Of a DNA stretch of 55,974 nucleotides, positions 44,177 to 52,948 are shown piece by piece. The position numbers and the translations under genes are program-made. Under the pieces are notes generated by a model. The model was not told the DNA's origin, made no database searches, and worked only from the letters and a program-made list of their open reading frames with translations. The DNA lies in assembly GCA_902793695.1 (NCBI GenBank), contig CADBEI010000001.1, positions 19,990-75,963 on the forward strand, read 5' to 3'. Positions within the stretch are counted from its first letter, which is position 1. The number at the start of each line of letters is the position of its first letter. This DNA comes from an uncultured Pseudomonadota bacterium (GTDB lineage: Bacteria; Pseudomonadota; Alphaproteobacteria; RF32; CAG-239).

Positions 44177-45892
44177 CTAAAATGATGACACTATGTCAAT
44201 ATAAGGTCTAATTCCTAAACTTTGTTTAAATTCGGAAATATATTTCAACATTTCGCCCCACTCGGTCCATTTATTCACGAATTTCTCCGCGACTTCCGGC
44301 GACTTGGAAAGTTGTACCTCGATAATTTTTTCGAGCAAACTACGCGAACCGGATTGCATTTTAACAAAGTCCACGTGCAATTTTTTATCATCGTCAAACC
44401 AAAATGCACCGTAATCGTGCAAATAGTTATATTCAATTAAATCAGCCATACGATGCGCCTCACGGTCCTGCGGATAGGCTTTCATAAAGTGGCGTTTCAC
44501 AATCCAAGTCACATAAATCGCTTTCAGTTCTTCTTCGCTGATGATTCCGGCCTTTACATATTCCGGCATCATCGCCGCCGACACCATATCGGCCTTATGC
44601 TCTTCAATTATGTGATGATAAATACCGAGCGCGGTCTGATAGGTACTGTCCGGCCCCAAAGAGTGCCCGTTTTCGTGGCCGATGGTAAACAAATGGTCGT
44701 ATTCGTTATCATAGTACTTATGCAATTCCGGAATTACCAGTTTTTTGAGTATTTCTTGCGTTTTTTCCGATTCTCCGCTGCGCCGCACCTGACGATGATA
44801 TACGTTACGCCTGCCGCCGCCGTGCGCCAAACTCGGTTTATCGTTGTTCGGCAGATTCTGCGCCAGAGTGATACCGCCGCGACACAAGGCGTAATCGCCG
44901 GTCAGAGCCGCAATATCAACATCAACCATTGTTTGTTTCAGCCCGTTTTTACCGCCGACATTTTGCTCATATTTATCGCTGTACGGCATTAAACTCGCCA
45001 GCTTGGTCATCTCATTTTTAAACTTCAGCAAAAGCTCGGTACCCTGTTTATTGACTATTCCGACTCTGATTCCCAACATATCTTTCGGTACCGGATTGAT
45101 GCGTAAAGCTTCCAAACGCGCACATAAAGCCTTATCGGAAAACAGTTGCGAAGTCAGCTTATCGTCATAATTTTCGCGGCTTAAGGTAAATTCCAGCGGA
45201 GTATCCTGCATCTTTGCCCAATGTTTATCGGCCAAAATATCCATTTCTTCGTTATTTTGCAACAACGCCTGCGTCTGCCAACCGAGATAATCCTTAAACA
45301 ATTCGTCGGTGGTAAAATGAGCCGCACATTCCAGCTCGTTGGCAATTTCCGAAAACTCGTCGGCAAAATACTCGGTATAATCTATCGCTTTCAGATATTT
45401 GCCGTCGCGTCGCACCATGGTACGCGCGCTCAAAATCTTACGCACTTCTTCGGCTTTGCCGTCATCCAGCATTTTATTTATAATCCGGCTCAATTCTGCG
45501 GCATCCAAATCGGTCGGATAAAAATTGCAACCGGCGTACTGATGAATACCCTCAAAAATTTCCACCGGCTCCTTGTCGATTCCGTTGGAACCTGCAACAC
45601 CGTTCAGCGAATTAAACAGTTTCAACGTATTTGCGGCATACGGGCTTTTTTCGGCAGCAACCTCCAACGCCTGTTTTTGCACCAGATTCATCGGATGATC
45701 CATTTCCAAAGCCACATCGTTGATAATCCGCGCGGCATTCACCAAATATTTCAGCGCTTTTTTATCGCCCTCGGAAAGTTTTTTATACGATTCGTTTTCT
45801 TCGTCAATCAGTACCACCTGCCGCATTTGTTTACTAACTCTCTGCTTTATGTCGGCGGCCGAATACTTAATTTTAAAACCGTTAATCTTCAT
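44177..45892 (-). CDS. M49-like zinc metallopeptidase
   Basis: A 571-residue cytoplasmic protein related to dipeptidyl-peptidase III-type enzymes. The zinc site is HENGH (406-410) in FTIGHENGHSLGP, with EEHKAD (430-435) supplying the third ligand. An extensive helical N-terminal half (residues 1-200) is typical of the family. The motif is five residues long (HExxH) and not the six-residue HExxGH of classic DPP III. ATG 45892 with GGAG is chosen over the earlier frame start at 46012; it overlaps the upstream stop. Confidence 0.75.
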   Translation of the reverse strand: MKINGFKIKYSAADIKQRVSKQMRQVVLIDEENESYKKLSEGDKKALKYLVNAARIINDVALEMDHPMNLVQKQALEVAAEKSPYAANTLKLFNSLNGVAGSNGIDKEPVEIFEGIHQYAGCNFYPTDLDAAELSRIINKMLDDGKAEEVRKILSARTMVRRDGKYLKAIDYTEYFADEFSEIANELECAAHFTTDELFKDYLGWQTQALLQNNEEMDILADKHWAKMQDTPLEFTLSRENYDDKLTSQLFSDKALCARLEALRINPVPKDMLGIRVGIVNKQGTELLLKFKNEMTKLASLMPYSDKYEQNVGGKNGLKQTMVDVDIAALTGDYALCRGGITLAQNLPNNDKPSLAHGGGRRNVYHRQVRRSGESEKTQEILKKLVIPELHKYYDNEYDHLFTIGHENGHSLGPDSTYQTALGIYHHIIEEHKADMVSAAMMPEYVKAGIISEEELKAIYVTWIVKRHFMKAYPQDREAHRMADLIEYNYLHDYGAFWFDDDKKLHVDFVKMQSGSRSLLEKIIEVQLSKSPEVAEKFVNKWTEWGEMLKYISEFKQSLGIRPYIDIVSSF

Positions 45893-47138
45893 TTTCCATC
45901 TCCACTGTTTTGAAACGATAAAAATCCATCTGCGTCGCCGCAACATCTTCCGGAATTTTGGCTCGGCCGCGTATTGCCGCCATAAGTGCCGTTTCTTCCT
46001 TCGGACGTTCATCTGCAGCCATCAACGCACTGCGCCCCTTGTATTGTACATATATACCGTCATCGGTTTCCAAATAATTAATCAGAGGCGAATTTATATC
46101 TTTTTCTATTTTTTCCAACTCGGTCAACAGATATATTTTATATGCCGTAATCGGCTGTATTTTTTTTGCCACGGCCTTGCGCGCCAACTCGACGATTGCC
46201 ACGATAATACCTTTGTTTTTGCCTATTTTCGCCCGCGAAAAAACTTCCTTATTACCGCTGCTGAAAAAACGGATGTACACCGTACCGCGATCAAACAATC
46301 GATAGGTTTCCGGCGTTTTATCAGGCCATATGGCATCATTTCCGTCAACCAATTCCAGATTCATCGTAAAATATTGCAAAATATCGTGGCCGTAATGATT
46401 CAAATATTCCTGTAAATTCTTCTTTTGTCGTTGCAATTCGTTGACTTCGTTGCCGTTTTCAAACCACGATGCATAATTATCCTCGAGTGCCTGCGCCAAC
46501 TGCGTATCCACTTCATCAAACACACGGACTTTATAGGCGTGCTTCTGCGCCAGATATACTGCTTCGTCAATCAAAAATTTATCATTGTCCTCATCATAAA
46601 AATCGGCTCCGAATATCAACAAAGTCCCGCCTTGAGATATAAATTCATCTATTTTGTTTTCGGGAAACACCTCTTTTTCCGAAAAGTTCAGAAACTCAAT
46701 TTCGGCCTTGAAGTTCTTTTTCAGCAAAGACTTATGTTCTCCTCCGGAATCATTTCCGATAAACATAACAGCACTGACGTTTGCCGACTGATTTATGTCA
46801 TGATATAACTTTTGTACATCCCCACGGTTGAGAGCGGTTATTGTTTGCGGCACAATCATCATCTTCGGATTTTTCGGTTGATTGGTATTCCAATGGCTCA
46901 AATAGCCGGATAAAGTTTTATTTTTCGTTTGTTCGTTTTGATAAAACACCGCTGCGATAACCGGCCGAATTACCTCCTTATCTTCACGCACCCGACCGTA
47001 ATCCACCGCCTTTTCGTAATTGGCGTAATTATTGTGATAAAAGCGATTGTAATTAGCCCAAACCATCAGTGCCGCCGCAATAAACCAAAAAAGGCATATA
47101 CTCCATTTTTTAAGTTTCCGACGCGTTGTTTGCAACAT
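45882..47138 (-). CDS. Membrane-anchored protein with Memo-like and AMMECR1-like parts
   Basis: A 418-residue protein with an N-terminal membrane anchor (about residues 12-30). Residues about 55-260 resemble a degenerate Memo (AmmeMemoRadiSam B) domain: IRPVIAAVFYQNEQTK, KMMIVPQTITAL and AVMFIGNDSGG correspond to the family's AGxFYP, PHAGY and LGPxH blocks, but the metal-binding histidines are missing. Residues about 315-410 resemble AMMECR1 (IVELARKAVAKKI, NYLETDDGIYVQY). AGGTGG precedes the start. The domain reading is tentative; no radical SAM partner is present. Confidence 0.5.
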   Translation of the reverse strand: MLQTTRRKLKKWSICLFWFIAAALMVWANYNRFYHNNYANYEKAVDYGRVREDKEVIRPVIAAVFYQNEQTKNKTLSGYLSHWNTNQPKNPKMMIVPQTITALNRGDVQKLYHDINQSANVSAVMFIGNDSGGEHKSLLKKNFKAEIEFLNFSEKEVFPENKIDEFISQGGTLLIFGADFYDEDNDKFLIDEAVYLAQKHAYKVRVFDEVDTQLAQALEDNYASWFENGNEVNELQRQKKNLQEYLNHYGHDILQYFTMNLELVDGNDAIWPDKTPETYRLFDRGTVYIRFFSSGNKEVFSRAKIGKNKGIIVAIVELARKAVAKKIQPITAYKIYLLTELEKIEKDINSPLINYLETDDGIYVQYKGRSALMAADERPKEETALMAAIRGRAKIPEDVAATQMDFYRFKTVEMENED

Positions 47139-47162
47139 GATTTTCCACCTGAAAAGATTATG

Positions 47163-47789
47163 CTAAACCGCTATGCCGCACTTTTTAAGATTATCCAACG
47201 ACAGCTCAATCACGGCATCTTCCAATTTTTCGATAATCGGCTCGTCCAAAACCGCCACCACCTGCTTTTTCTCGGTGTTGATGGTCAGATATTGTGCACC
47301 GTCCTCACACTCAAGCCAATAGCGCACATCGCCGTTTTTATGCTGATTTGCCTGCAAATTGGCATCAACTTTGTCGAGCGCGGTAACCAAGCGCGATTCC
47401 GGTGTTTTTTTATCTTCGTATTCGCGCCACAAATCATATATTCTCGCACCCAACTCCGTCGGCAAAATTTCTTTATATTTTTGCATTGCTGCCAATTCGT
47501 TTGCATCCTTGAGCTTTTTAGCTTGCGGATTCGCCCGTTGCACTGCCTTCGGGCAATCGCCGATTTCCGCCTCGGCAATATCGTGCACCAGCGCTAATTC
47601 CAAAAGCCGCGTAAAATTATATTCGTGCTTCAAATACGGATACACCAACATCAACAGCCACGCCAACTTAAAGCTGTGCGAAGAATCGGTCTCGCTGCTG
47701 CCGTCAGAAAGCAAGGTGGCTCGCTTGACCAAGCACACCTTGTCCAGAATCTTCATAAATTCGAGTATTTGCGCAACTTTATTTTGCAT
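47163..47789 (-). CDS. HD-domain phosphohydrolase
   Basis: A 208-residue HD-superfamily protein similar to YfbR/HDDC2-type nucleotidases. H in DSSHSFKLAWLL and the HD pair in ALVHDIAEAEIGDCP give the metal site, completed by D in TALDKVDANLQ. It probably hydrolyses deoxynucleoside monophosphates. Its ATG lies inside the end of serS (11-base overlap), so translation is coupled. Confidence 0.85.
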   Translation of the reverse strand: MQNKVAQILEFMKILDKVCLVKRATLLSDGSSETDSSHSFKLAWLLMLVYPYLKHEYNFTRLLELALVHDIAEAEIGDCPKAVQRANPQAKKLKDANELAAMQKYKEILPTELGARIYDLWREYEDKKTPESRLVTALDKVDANLQANQHKNGDVRYWLECEDGAQYLTINTEKKQVVAVLDEPIIEKLEDAVIELSLDNLKKCGIAV

Positions 47790-49059
47790 TTTTACCTATA
47801 AACTTTTTACCGCCCAAATACGGTTGCAATTTAACCGGAATTCGTACCGTACCGTCGGCTTGTTGATGATTTTCGATAAACGGCACCAACGCCCGCGGTG
47901 TGGCAATACCGGTATTGTTCAGCGTATGGCAAAAACGCACTTTACCATCGTTGCCGCGATAGCGCAAATTGGTGCGGCGCGCTTGCCATTCCGTAATATT
48001 CGAGCAAGAGTGTGTTTCGCGATAGCAATTCTGCGACGGCACCCACGCTTCCAAATCGTATTGTCGATACTTCGGCGCGCCCATATCTCCGGTGCAAACT
48101 TCCAACACCTGATACGGCAATTCCAAATCCTGCAAAACTTCTTCCGAAATCTGCAACAAAGTTTTATGCCATTTTTCGCTTTCCGCCATGTCGTTTTTAC
48201 AAATTACGAATTGCTCGGTTTTGAAGAACTGATGAACTCTGACCAAACCGCGGGTATCCTTACCGGCGGCACCGGCTTCACGGCGGAAACACGGCGAAAA
48301 TCCGGCATATAACACCGGCAAATCGGCTTCTGTCAGCATTTCATCAGCGCGAAGTGAGTTCAAAATCAACTCCGCCGTCCCCGAAAGATAAATATCGTCG
48401 GCCGGCATATAATAAATCTCGTCGCGAGCAAACGGCAAATAGCCCTGATTAAACAACGGTTTTTCCTTAGAAAGTGCCGGCACCGTAATTAACGTAAAGC
48501 CGTGTTCGCGCAATTTATCCATCACCAACATATGAATTGCCAGTTCCAACTGCGCCAAATCGTTCTTAATCGCATAAGTGCGCGAACCCGATACTTTGGC
48601 GATTCGCTCCATTTCGCTCCAGTCATTGATTTCCATAAGTTCGATGTGGTCTTTCGGCTGAAAATCAAAGTGCGGAATTTCACCGACTTTGCGCCGCACC
48701 ACATTCGCCGAATCATCAGGTCCGTCCGGACTTTCCTCACTCGGATAGTTCGGCATCCGGAGCATCATATCATTAAATTTTTCTTCCAGAACCGCCAATT
48801 GTTCCTGTTCTTTTTTGAATTCTTCGCCCACGGCTTTACTCTTGGCGATAATGGCCGGTCTTTCTTCATTTGATGCGGATTTTATCGAGTTACTGAGCTT
48901 GTTTTTTTCTTCTGCCAACGCCTGCGAAGAAGTTTTAAGTTTATTCATTTCATAAAACGTCGCCAAAAGCTCATCCACCTTCTCTGCCGGAAAACCTTTG
49001 CGTCCCAAGCTCTTTTTCACCCAATCGGTATTATCTGCAATAAATTTAATATCCAACAT
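47779..49059 (-). CDS. serS: Seryl-tRNA synthetase
   Basis: A 426-residue class II synthetase charging tRNA-Ser. The N-terminal coiled-coil arm spans residues about 30-105. The class II motifs appear as PVLYAGFSPCFRREAGAAGKDTRGLVRVHQFFKTE (motif 2 region), with motif 3 near the C terminus in NTGIATPRALVPFIENHQ. The serine site contains SGTAEL and TGDMG. Full length for the family. The gene is divergent from a 660-base gap. Confidence 0.97.
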   Translation of the reverse strand: MLDIKFIADNTDWVKKSLGRKGFPAEKVDELLATFYEMNKLKTSSQALAEEKNKLSNSIKSASNEERPAIIAKSKAVGEEFKKEQEQLAVLEEKFNDMMLRMPNYPSEESPDGPDDSANVVRRKVGEIPHFDFQPKDHIELMEINDWSEMERIAKVSGSRTYAIKNDLAQLELAIHMLVMDKLREHGFTLITVPALSKEKPLFNQGYLPFARDEIYYMPADDIYLSGTAELILNSLRADEMLTEADLPVLYAGFSPCFRREAGAAGKDTRGLVRVHQFFKTEQFVICKNDMAESEKWHKTLLQISEEVLQDLELPYQVLEVCTGDMGAPKYRQYDLEAWVPSQNCYRETHSCSNITEWQARRTNLRYRGNDGKVRFCHTLNNTGIATPRALVPFIENHQQADGTVRIPVKLQPYLGGKKFIGKNAK

Positions 49060-49720
49060 CTTTTTTGCCTTAAAAATATAGTTAAACCTCGGCAGATTAT
49101 ACGTTGTTTATCCGAGAATACAATACAAATTTTCAGGTTGTGACCGTTTTTCACACATAAAAACATCTTTTAGACAAAATATACCGTTTTTTACTTGATT
49201 TTTCACAAAAAATCGGTTATACTGACGTTGATTAACCTAGGGATTATGTTTTAAGAATGTATATATGAATTTTATATAGCTTCTTTTTTAAAAACATTAT
49301 CCATCTTGCATCAAGCATAACGATAAAATACTTTCGTTTTTTGTGTGAGCCTTAGGTAATTGTTTTTTTAATTGAAGTCAAACTAAATACCTTCGTCCGA
49401 AGTGTATTGTTTTGCAATTTCCGCGAATTGAGATTTTGAATTATTTGTACTTTAAGCACAGATTTTGTTATATACCACTCGTAAAATAAGTTTCCGAACC
49501 TCGAGCATAAACGTTGGAGAACGTGGGGGTCTGACTGGCGATAGCTTGTTCAGTGGAAGGGTATAACAGATTTGTGATTAGAGAGCCTACAAATGATTTC
49601 AGGTCTTATGTTCAGAGAATGCGCATTTAATCAATGTTTTCAAGCGGCGATATAAATCGTTGTGCGAGGATATTGATGCAATACATGGAAGGCGCTGGTG
49701 TTAAAAAATAAAAATTGAGT
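49060..49720 (+). other. 660-base gap, possible structured RNA, no clear ORF
   Basis: No convincing coding frame is present. The serS promoter must lie at its left end. From about 49500, short hairpins are visible (ACGTT-GGAG-AACGT; CTGA...TCAG at about 49531-49553; ATTTGT...ACAAAT at about 49570-49595), suggesting a structured RNA, but I cannot match it to a family. Sequence style continues into the ORF at 49721. Confidence 0.3.
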
Positions 49721-50185
49721 ATGAAGAAGTTTATGATTCTGCTCGTTATGGTAATGTGTGTGAATGTGGCTACTACTAACGCACAGAGAATTATCTCTGT
49801 GTCATCATACAATATCACCTTTGATGGTGGTATTAAGGTGCCGGTTGATGCGGTTCCATTCGGCGGTTTTCTGCCGAGCAACTGCATGTTGCCGGTGGCA
49901 ATAAAAAGAGCAATCGAAATACGTCGTGCCTATTGGGGGCATGACTATATCGGATTTGCGAACGAGTTCGCCTGTGAAATGGCGAAATTGTCGGCGCTAA
50001 ACCAGCTTCTGGCTGGCGCCAATGCTGCTTCCAATCGTAGCGTAAACTACGAGGCTCGGAAGCATGCAGACGCCAAGCGCGCCTCTCAGCGCTACGCTGA
50101 GAAGCGTGCCACTGAGAAGCGTACCACTGGTGCCGACAGCACACACAACAACGATACAACAGGTAGCTTTGCTACCGGTTTGTAA
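49721..50185 (+). CDS. Exported hypothetical protein of foreign appearance
   Basis: A 154-residue protein. The signal peptide MKKFMILLVMVMCVNVATTNAQ ends in NAQ, a cleavage context typical of Bacteroidota. The mature part has a short beta segment (IISVSSYNITFDGG), a helix with two cysteines, and a charged tail rich in A, R, K and T (RKHADAKRASQRYAEKRATE). No Shine-Dalgarno site precedes the ATG. No family recognised. A terminator (50193-50229) follows. Confidence 0.5.
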   Translation: MKKFMILLVMVMCVNVATTNAQRIISVSSYNITFDGGIKVPVDAVPFGGFLPSNCMLPVAIKRAIEIRRAYWGHDYIGFANEFACEMAKLSALNQLLAGANAASNRSVNYEARKHADAKRASQRYAEKRATEKRTTGADSTHNNDTTGSFATGL

Positions 50186-50192
50186 ACAAAAG

Positions 50193-50236
50193 GAAAACTC
50201 CCTGCTACCGAAAGGTGCAGAGAGTTTTCTGTTTTT
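50193..50236 (+). terminator. Terminator after the exported hypothetical protein
   Basis: GAAAACTC (50193-50200)/GAGTTTTC (50222-50229), with an inner CTGC/GCAG stem, is followed by TGTTTTT. Confidence 0.8.
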
Positions 50237-50355
50237 AAAGCGCAATATTTTCCCGCTCACTGCAATATCTTGTTAAATGTAACAAAATTTTCACACAAAA
50301 TTTCAAAATGTTATGTTATAAATATATCAGAGACAAACTTTTTTAGGGCGCAAAT

Positions 50356-50841
50356 ATGACCGATACCGACCTGACGGCAAACAATCTTTCCGAAAATACC
50401 AAGCGACGTGAAGACGTTGAGTGGTTGCGTTCGCTGTTATATAAAAACCCCAAAAAATTTGAAGATGTCGGCAACGCCTATAAAGCCGCCTTGCGTAGCG
50501 ATGAAGAAAATATCAAAAATCAGGCCGCATACTATCTCGACATCATCGCCGAAATTAAAAAAGACGAGGATACCAAAGAAAAAGTCAGAAAAGAAAAAGA
50601 ATTATCCATGCATAAGCTGGCAAAAGATGTACGGCGACTCGAAAAACAGGCCTTAAAACTCACGGAAAAAGGCGAGCGGGAAAAGGCCGAAAAAATTATC
50701 AATAAAGCGGATGAAAAACGCAAAACTTTACATAACCTGCAAAGCACCGAACAAGACAACCCAAACAGCAACCAAGCCGATTCGCAAACAAACGGCAATA
50801 TATTACGCACAAAAACCAATCGTGAAAATTCTATGGATTGA
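50356..50841 (+). CDS. Hypothetical coiled-coil protein
   Basis: A 161-residue, highly charged protein. Residues about 65-130 are a lysine/glutamate-rich coiled coil (KDEDTKEKVRKEKELSMHKL, RRLEKQALKLTEKGEREKAE). The C-terminal tail is N/Q/S-rich. No signal peptide or membrane segment. The start follows AGGGCGCAAAT, a weak ribosome binding site. No family is recognised. It is convergent with the DUF1349 gene. Confidence 0.55.
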   Translation: MTDTDLTANNLSENTKRREDVEWLRSLLYKNPKKFEDVGNAYKAALRSDEENIKNQAAYYLDIIAEIKKDEDTKEKVRKEKELSMHKLAKDVRRLEKQALKLTEKGEREKAEKIINKADEKRKTLHNLQSTEQDNPNSNQADSQTNGNILRTKTNRENSMD

Positions 50842-50856
50842 CGATTCTTCGGCTGT

Positions 50857-51420
50857 TTAAGATAAGGTCAAGCCGTGCAGAATTGCCTCAAAATCATCGT
50901 GTTGCGGCGAGCAAATATAGGCGCCGATTTTCATTTCATCATTGTCATTAAGCAAATAAAACTTGCGCAACTGCACATAATTCTGCCCATCCAACGAATA
51001 ACTGGCAATATAGCACCCTTTCTTCTTTTTTAAGCGATACCACACATGCTTTACCCCTTGCGGCAGAGGCACCGTTGCCAAATCGGAAAGACCGCCGTTG
51101 GTCAGCGATGTTGCCAGCAACGGCGTATTTTCATCTTCATACATTACTGCAGCTTTAAACCAGTTATTGACATCGGTGCGCACCATTACGCCGCATTGAT
51201 CAAACACTCCGGTGTTTTCACAACTCCAATCCAAATCGCAACAAAAATCGCCCAAAACATAGCTGAAGAAAAAATGCCCGTCATCTTTTTTAAATCCGTA
51301 ACGTTCGCAACACCAAAAATCGGTACGGTATTTGGCTGCAACATGCATTCCGTCCTCGTCAAAACGCACACGCTGCGGTTCATTCATCCAATCAAATTCT
51401 TTCAGTGTTTCCAACAGCAT
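50857..51420 (-). CDS. DUF1349 (concanavalin A-like) protein
   Basis: A 187-residue soluble beta-sandwich protein. Family hallmarks are TDFWCCERYGFKKDDGHFFF, the FDQCGVMVRTDVNNWFKAAV strand pair, GLSDLATVPLP, WYRLKKKKGCYIASYSLDG and KIGAYICSPQHDDFEAILHG. The biochemical role of DUF1349 is unsettled; some members bind sugars. The ATG overlaps the stop of the DnaJ-like gene by one base (TAATG). Confidence 0.85.
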   Translation of the reverse strand: MLLETLKEFDWMNEPQRVRFDEDGMHVAAKYRTDFWCCERYGFKKDDGHFFFSYVLGDFCCDLDWSCENTGVFDQCGVMVRTDVNNWFKAAVMYEDENTPLLATSLTNGGLSDLATVPLPQGVKHVWYRLKKKKGCYIASYSLDGQNYVQLRKFYLLNDNDEMKIGAYICSPQHDDFEAILHGLTLS

Positions 51421-52352
51421 TAAAAACTCCTCACGGCATAATTGGTAATTTTATCGACGGCCTCCGCCAGTTTATCGTCCTTTTTGTGCGGCAACATAAT
51501 TTGCAGCGTGATTATCTCATCGCCCTGCCCGTTTTTAGCCTTGATTCCCTGACCTTTCAGGCGCAGTTTATCGCCGCTTGACGACATCGGCGGCACCTTA
51601 ACCATAACCTTGCCGTTAACGGTCGGCACCGTAATTTTGGCGCCTTTTACCGCTTCCACCACAGAAATCGGCAAATCGAGCAAAACATTCAGACCGTCCG
51701 CCTTAAAATACTGATGTTCGCCCACGTTTACCGTAATCAAAACATCGCCGGCGGCTCCGCCGTTGATACCGGCATTTCCCATTCCTTTCAGCCGTAAAGT
51801 CTGACCGCTCTGCGTACCGGCCGGAATTTTGACATTGACGCTTTTACCGCCCAAATTAACTTGCTTTTCAATTCCTTTAGCGGCATCCAAAAAGTCAATA
51901 TTCATATTATATGACACATTTTGCCCTTTGCGTGCAGTCGCACGACCGCCCTGCGTTCCGCCGGTAAACTGCGAAAAAATATCTTCGCCGAAAATCGAAG
52001 AAAAATCGAATCCTTGTGCTCCGCCGAAACCACCGCCGGCACCGCGTCTGAATCCGCCAAACGGATTACCTCCGCCGAAATCATATCCGCCGGCATCTCC
52101 GCCGAATCCGGCACCGAATCCCGTCGGTTTTCCGTCGGCATCAATTTCGTTATTGTCGTATTTTGCGCGTTTTTCCTTATTGCCTATAATATCATAAGCA
52201 TTTGAAATTTCTTTGAATTTTTCGGCAGCAGTCTTATCATCTTTATTCAAATCCGGATGATATTTGCGTGCAAGCTTACGATATGCCGATTTAATCTCGG
52301 CATCCGTTGCAGTCTTACTGACTCCCAAAATTTGATATAAGTCCTTTGCCAT
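51420..52352 (-). CDS. cbpA: DnaJ-class co-chaperone, CbpA-like
   Basis: A 310-residue type II J protein. The J domain (residues 4-68) contains the HPD motif in [12 protein letters not shown]. It is followed by a G/F-rich linker ([18 protein letters not shown]...) and two DnaJ C-terminal beta domains ([37 protein letters not shown]). The zinc-finger region of true DnaJ is missing. It stimulates DnaK ATPase and delivers clients. Confidence 0.94.
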   Translation of the reverse strand: MAKDLYQILGVSKTATDAEIKSAYRKLARKYHPDLNKDDKTAAEKFKEISNAYDIIGNKEKRAKYDNNEIDADGKPTGFGAGFGGDAGGYDFGGGNPFGGFRRGAGGGFGGAQGFDFSSIFGEDIFSQFTGGTQGGRATARKGQNVSYNMNIDFLDAAKGIEKQVNLGGKSVNVKIPAGTQSGQTLRLKGMGNAGINGGAAGDVLITVNVGEHQYFKADGLNVLLDLPISVVEAVKGAKITVPTVNGKVMVKVPPMSSSGDKLRLKGQGIKAKNGQGDEIITLQIMLPHKKDDKLAEAVDKITNYAVRSF

Positions 52353-52391
52353 AACCGTTTTCTCCCTATTAAAGATTATATAGGGATATTT

Positions 52392-52787
52392 TTAGCGGGT
52401 TGCAAGGTCAACACAGTCAAACGTCGCGCGTCTTTTATGATTTTTCTGCAAATAAATATCGCGTAAATATGCACTCTTTCCCGGATTTGTTTCATAGCAA
52501 TACTGCGCCGCCAAAGTAGCAACTTTATCTACGCGAACATCGACATATTCGTAAATGATATAGTCGTCGCCCATAGTTTTAACTACTATATTGCTGCGAT
52601 AAAAATCAGCATCAGAAGCGGCAACCGTTCCCGCCGGCGTCCCCACACCGGTTTCCGGCGTATATGTATAAACTTGCGATGTATCAATATTTGCGGCAGC
52701 CGGCTGTTGTGCAACTTCGGCTTCCGGTCTGGCCAAGCAAGAACCGCATAATGCGGCAGCTAACGTGATTAAACCAAGTTTTTTCAT
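52392..52787 (-). CDS. Hypothetical lipoprotein
   Basis: A 131-residue lipoprotein. The signal peptide ends in the lipobox LCGSC with the cysteine at residue 17. A proline/alanine-rich linker follows (RPEAEVAQQPAAANIDTSQV). The C-terminal domain has strands and two cysteines (VATLAAQYCYETNPGKSAYL, RATFDCVDLATR). The start is supported by AGAGAGGAAT. No family is recognised. It is not obviously in an operon. Confidence 0.6.
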   Translation of the reverse strand: MKKLGLITLAAALCGSCLARPEAEVAQQPAAANIDTSQVYTYTPETGVGTPAGTVAASDADFYRSNIVVKTMGDDYIIYEYVDVRVDKVATLAAQYCYETNPGKSAYLRDIYLQKNHKRRATFDCVDLATR

Positions 52788-52948
52788 AATTCCTCTCTTT
52801 ATAACCTACGGGTTATCATTAAAAACACTATAAACCACAAGGGGTTAAGGATTACTTAACGGCGTTTTGCCCAAGCTATGACAAAAAATTCTTGCCATAT
52901 TTGCAATTTGCCATATATTAAGCTCATAAACAAAGTGCGGAGCGCAAA

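Noticed and set aside
45720-46415. 231-codon plus-strand ORF opposite the M49-like and Memo-like genes
   Set aside because: It is antisense to two well-supported overlapping genes and has no ribosome binding site or family resemblance.
47359-48312. 317-codon plus-strand ORF opposite serS and the HD gene
   Set aside because: It is antisense to conserved serS motifs; its composition is that of a shadow frame.
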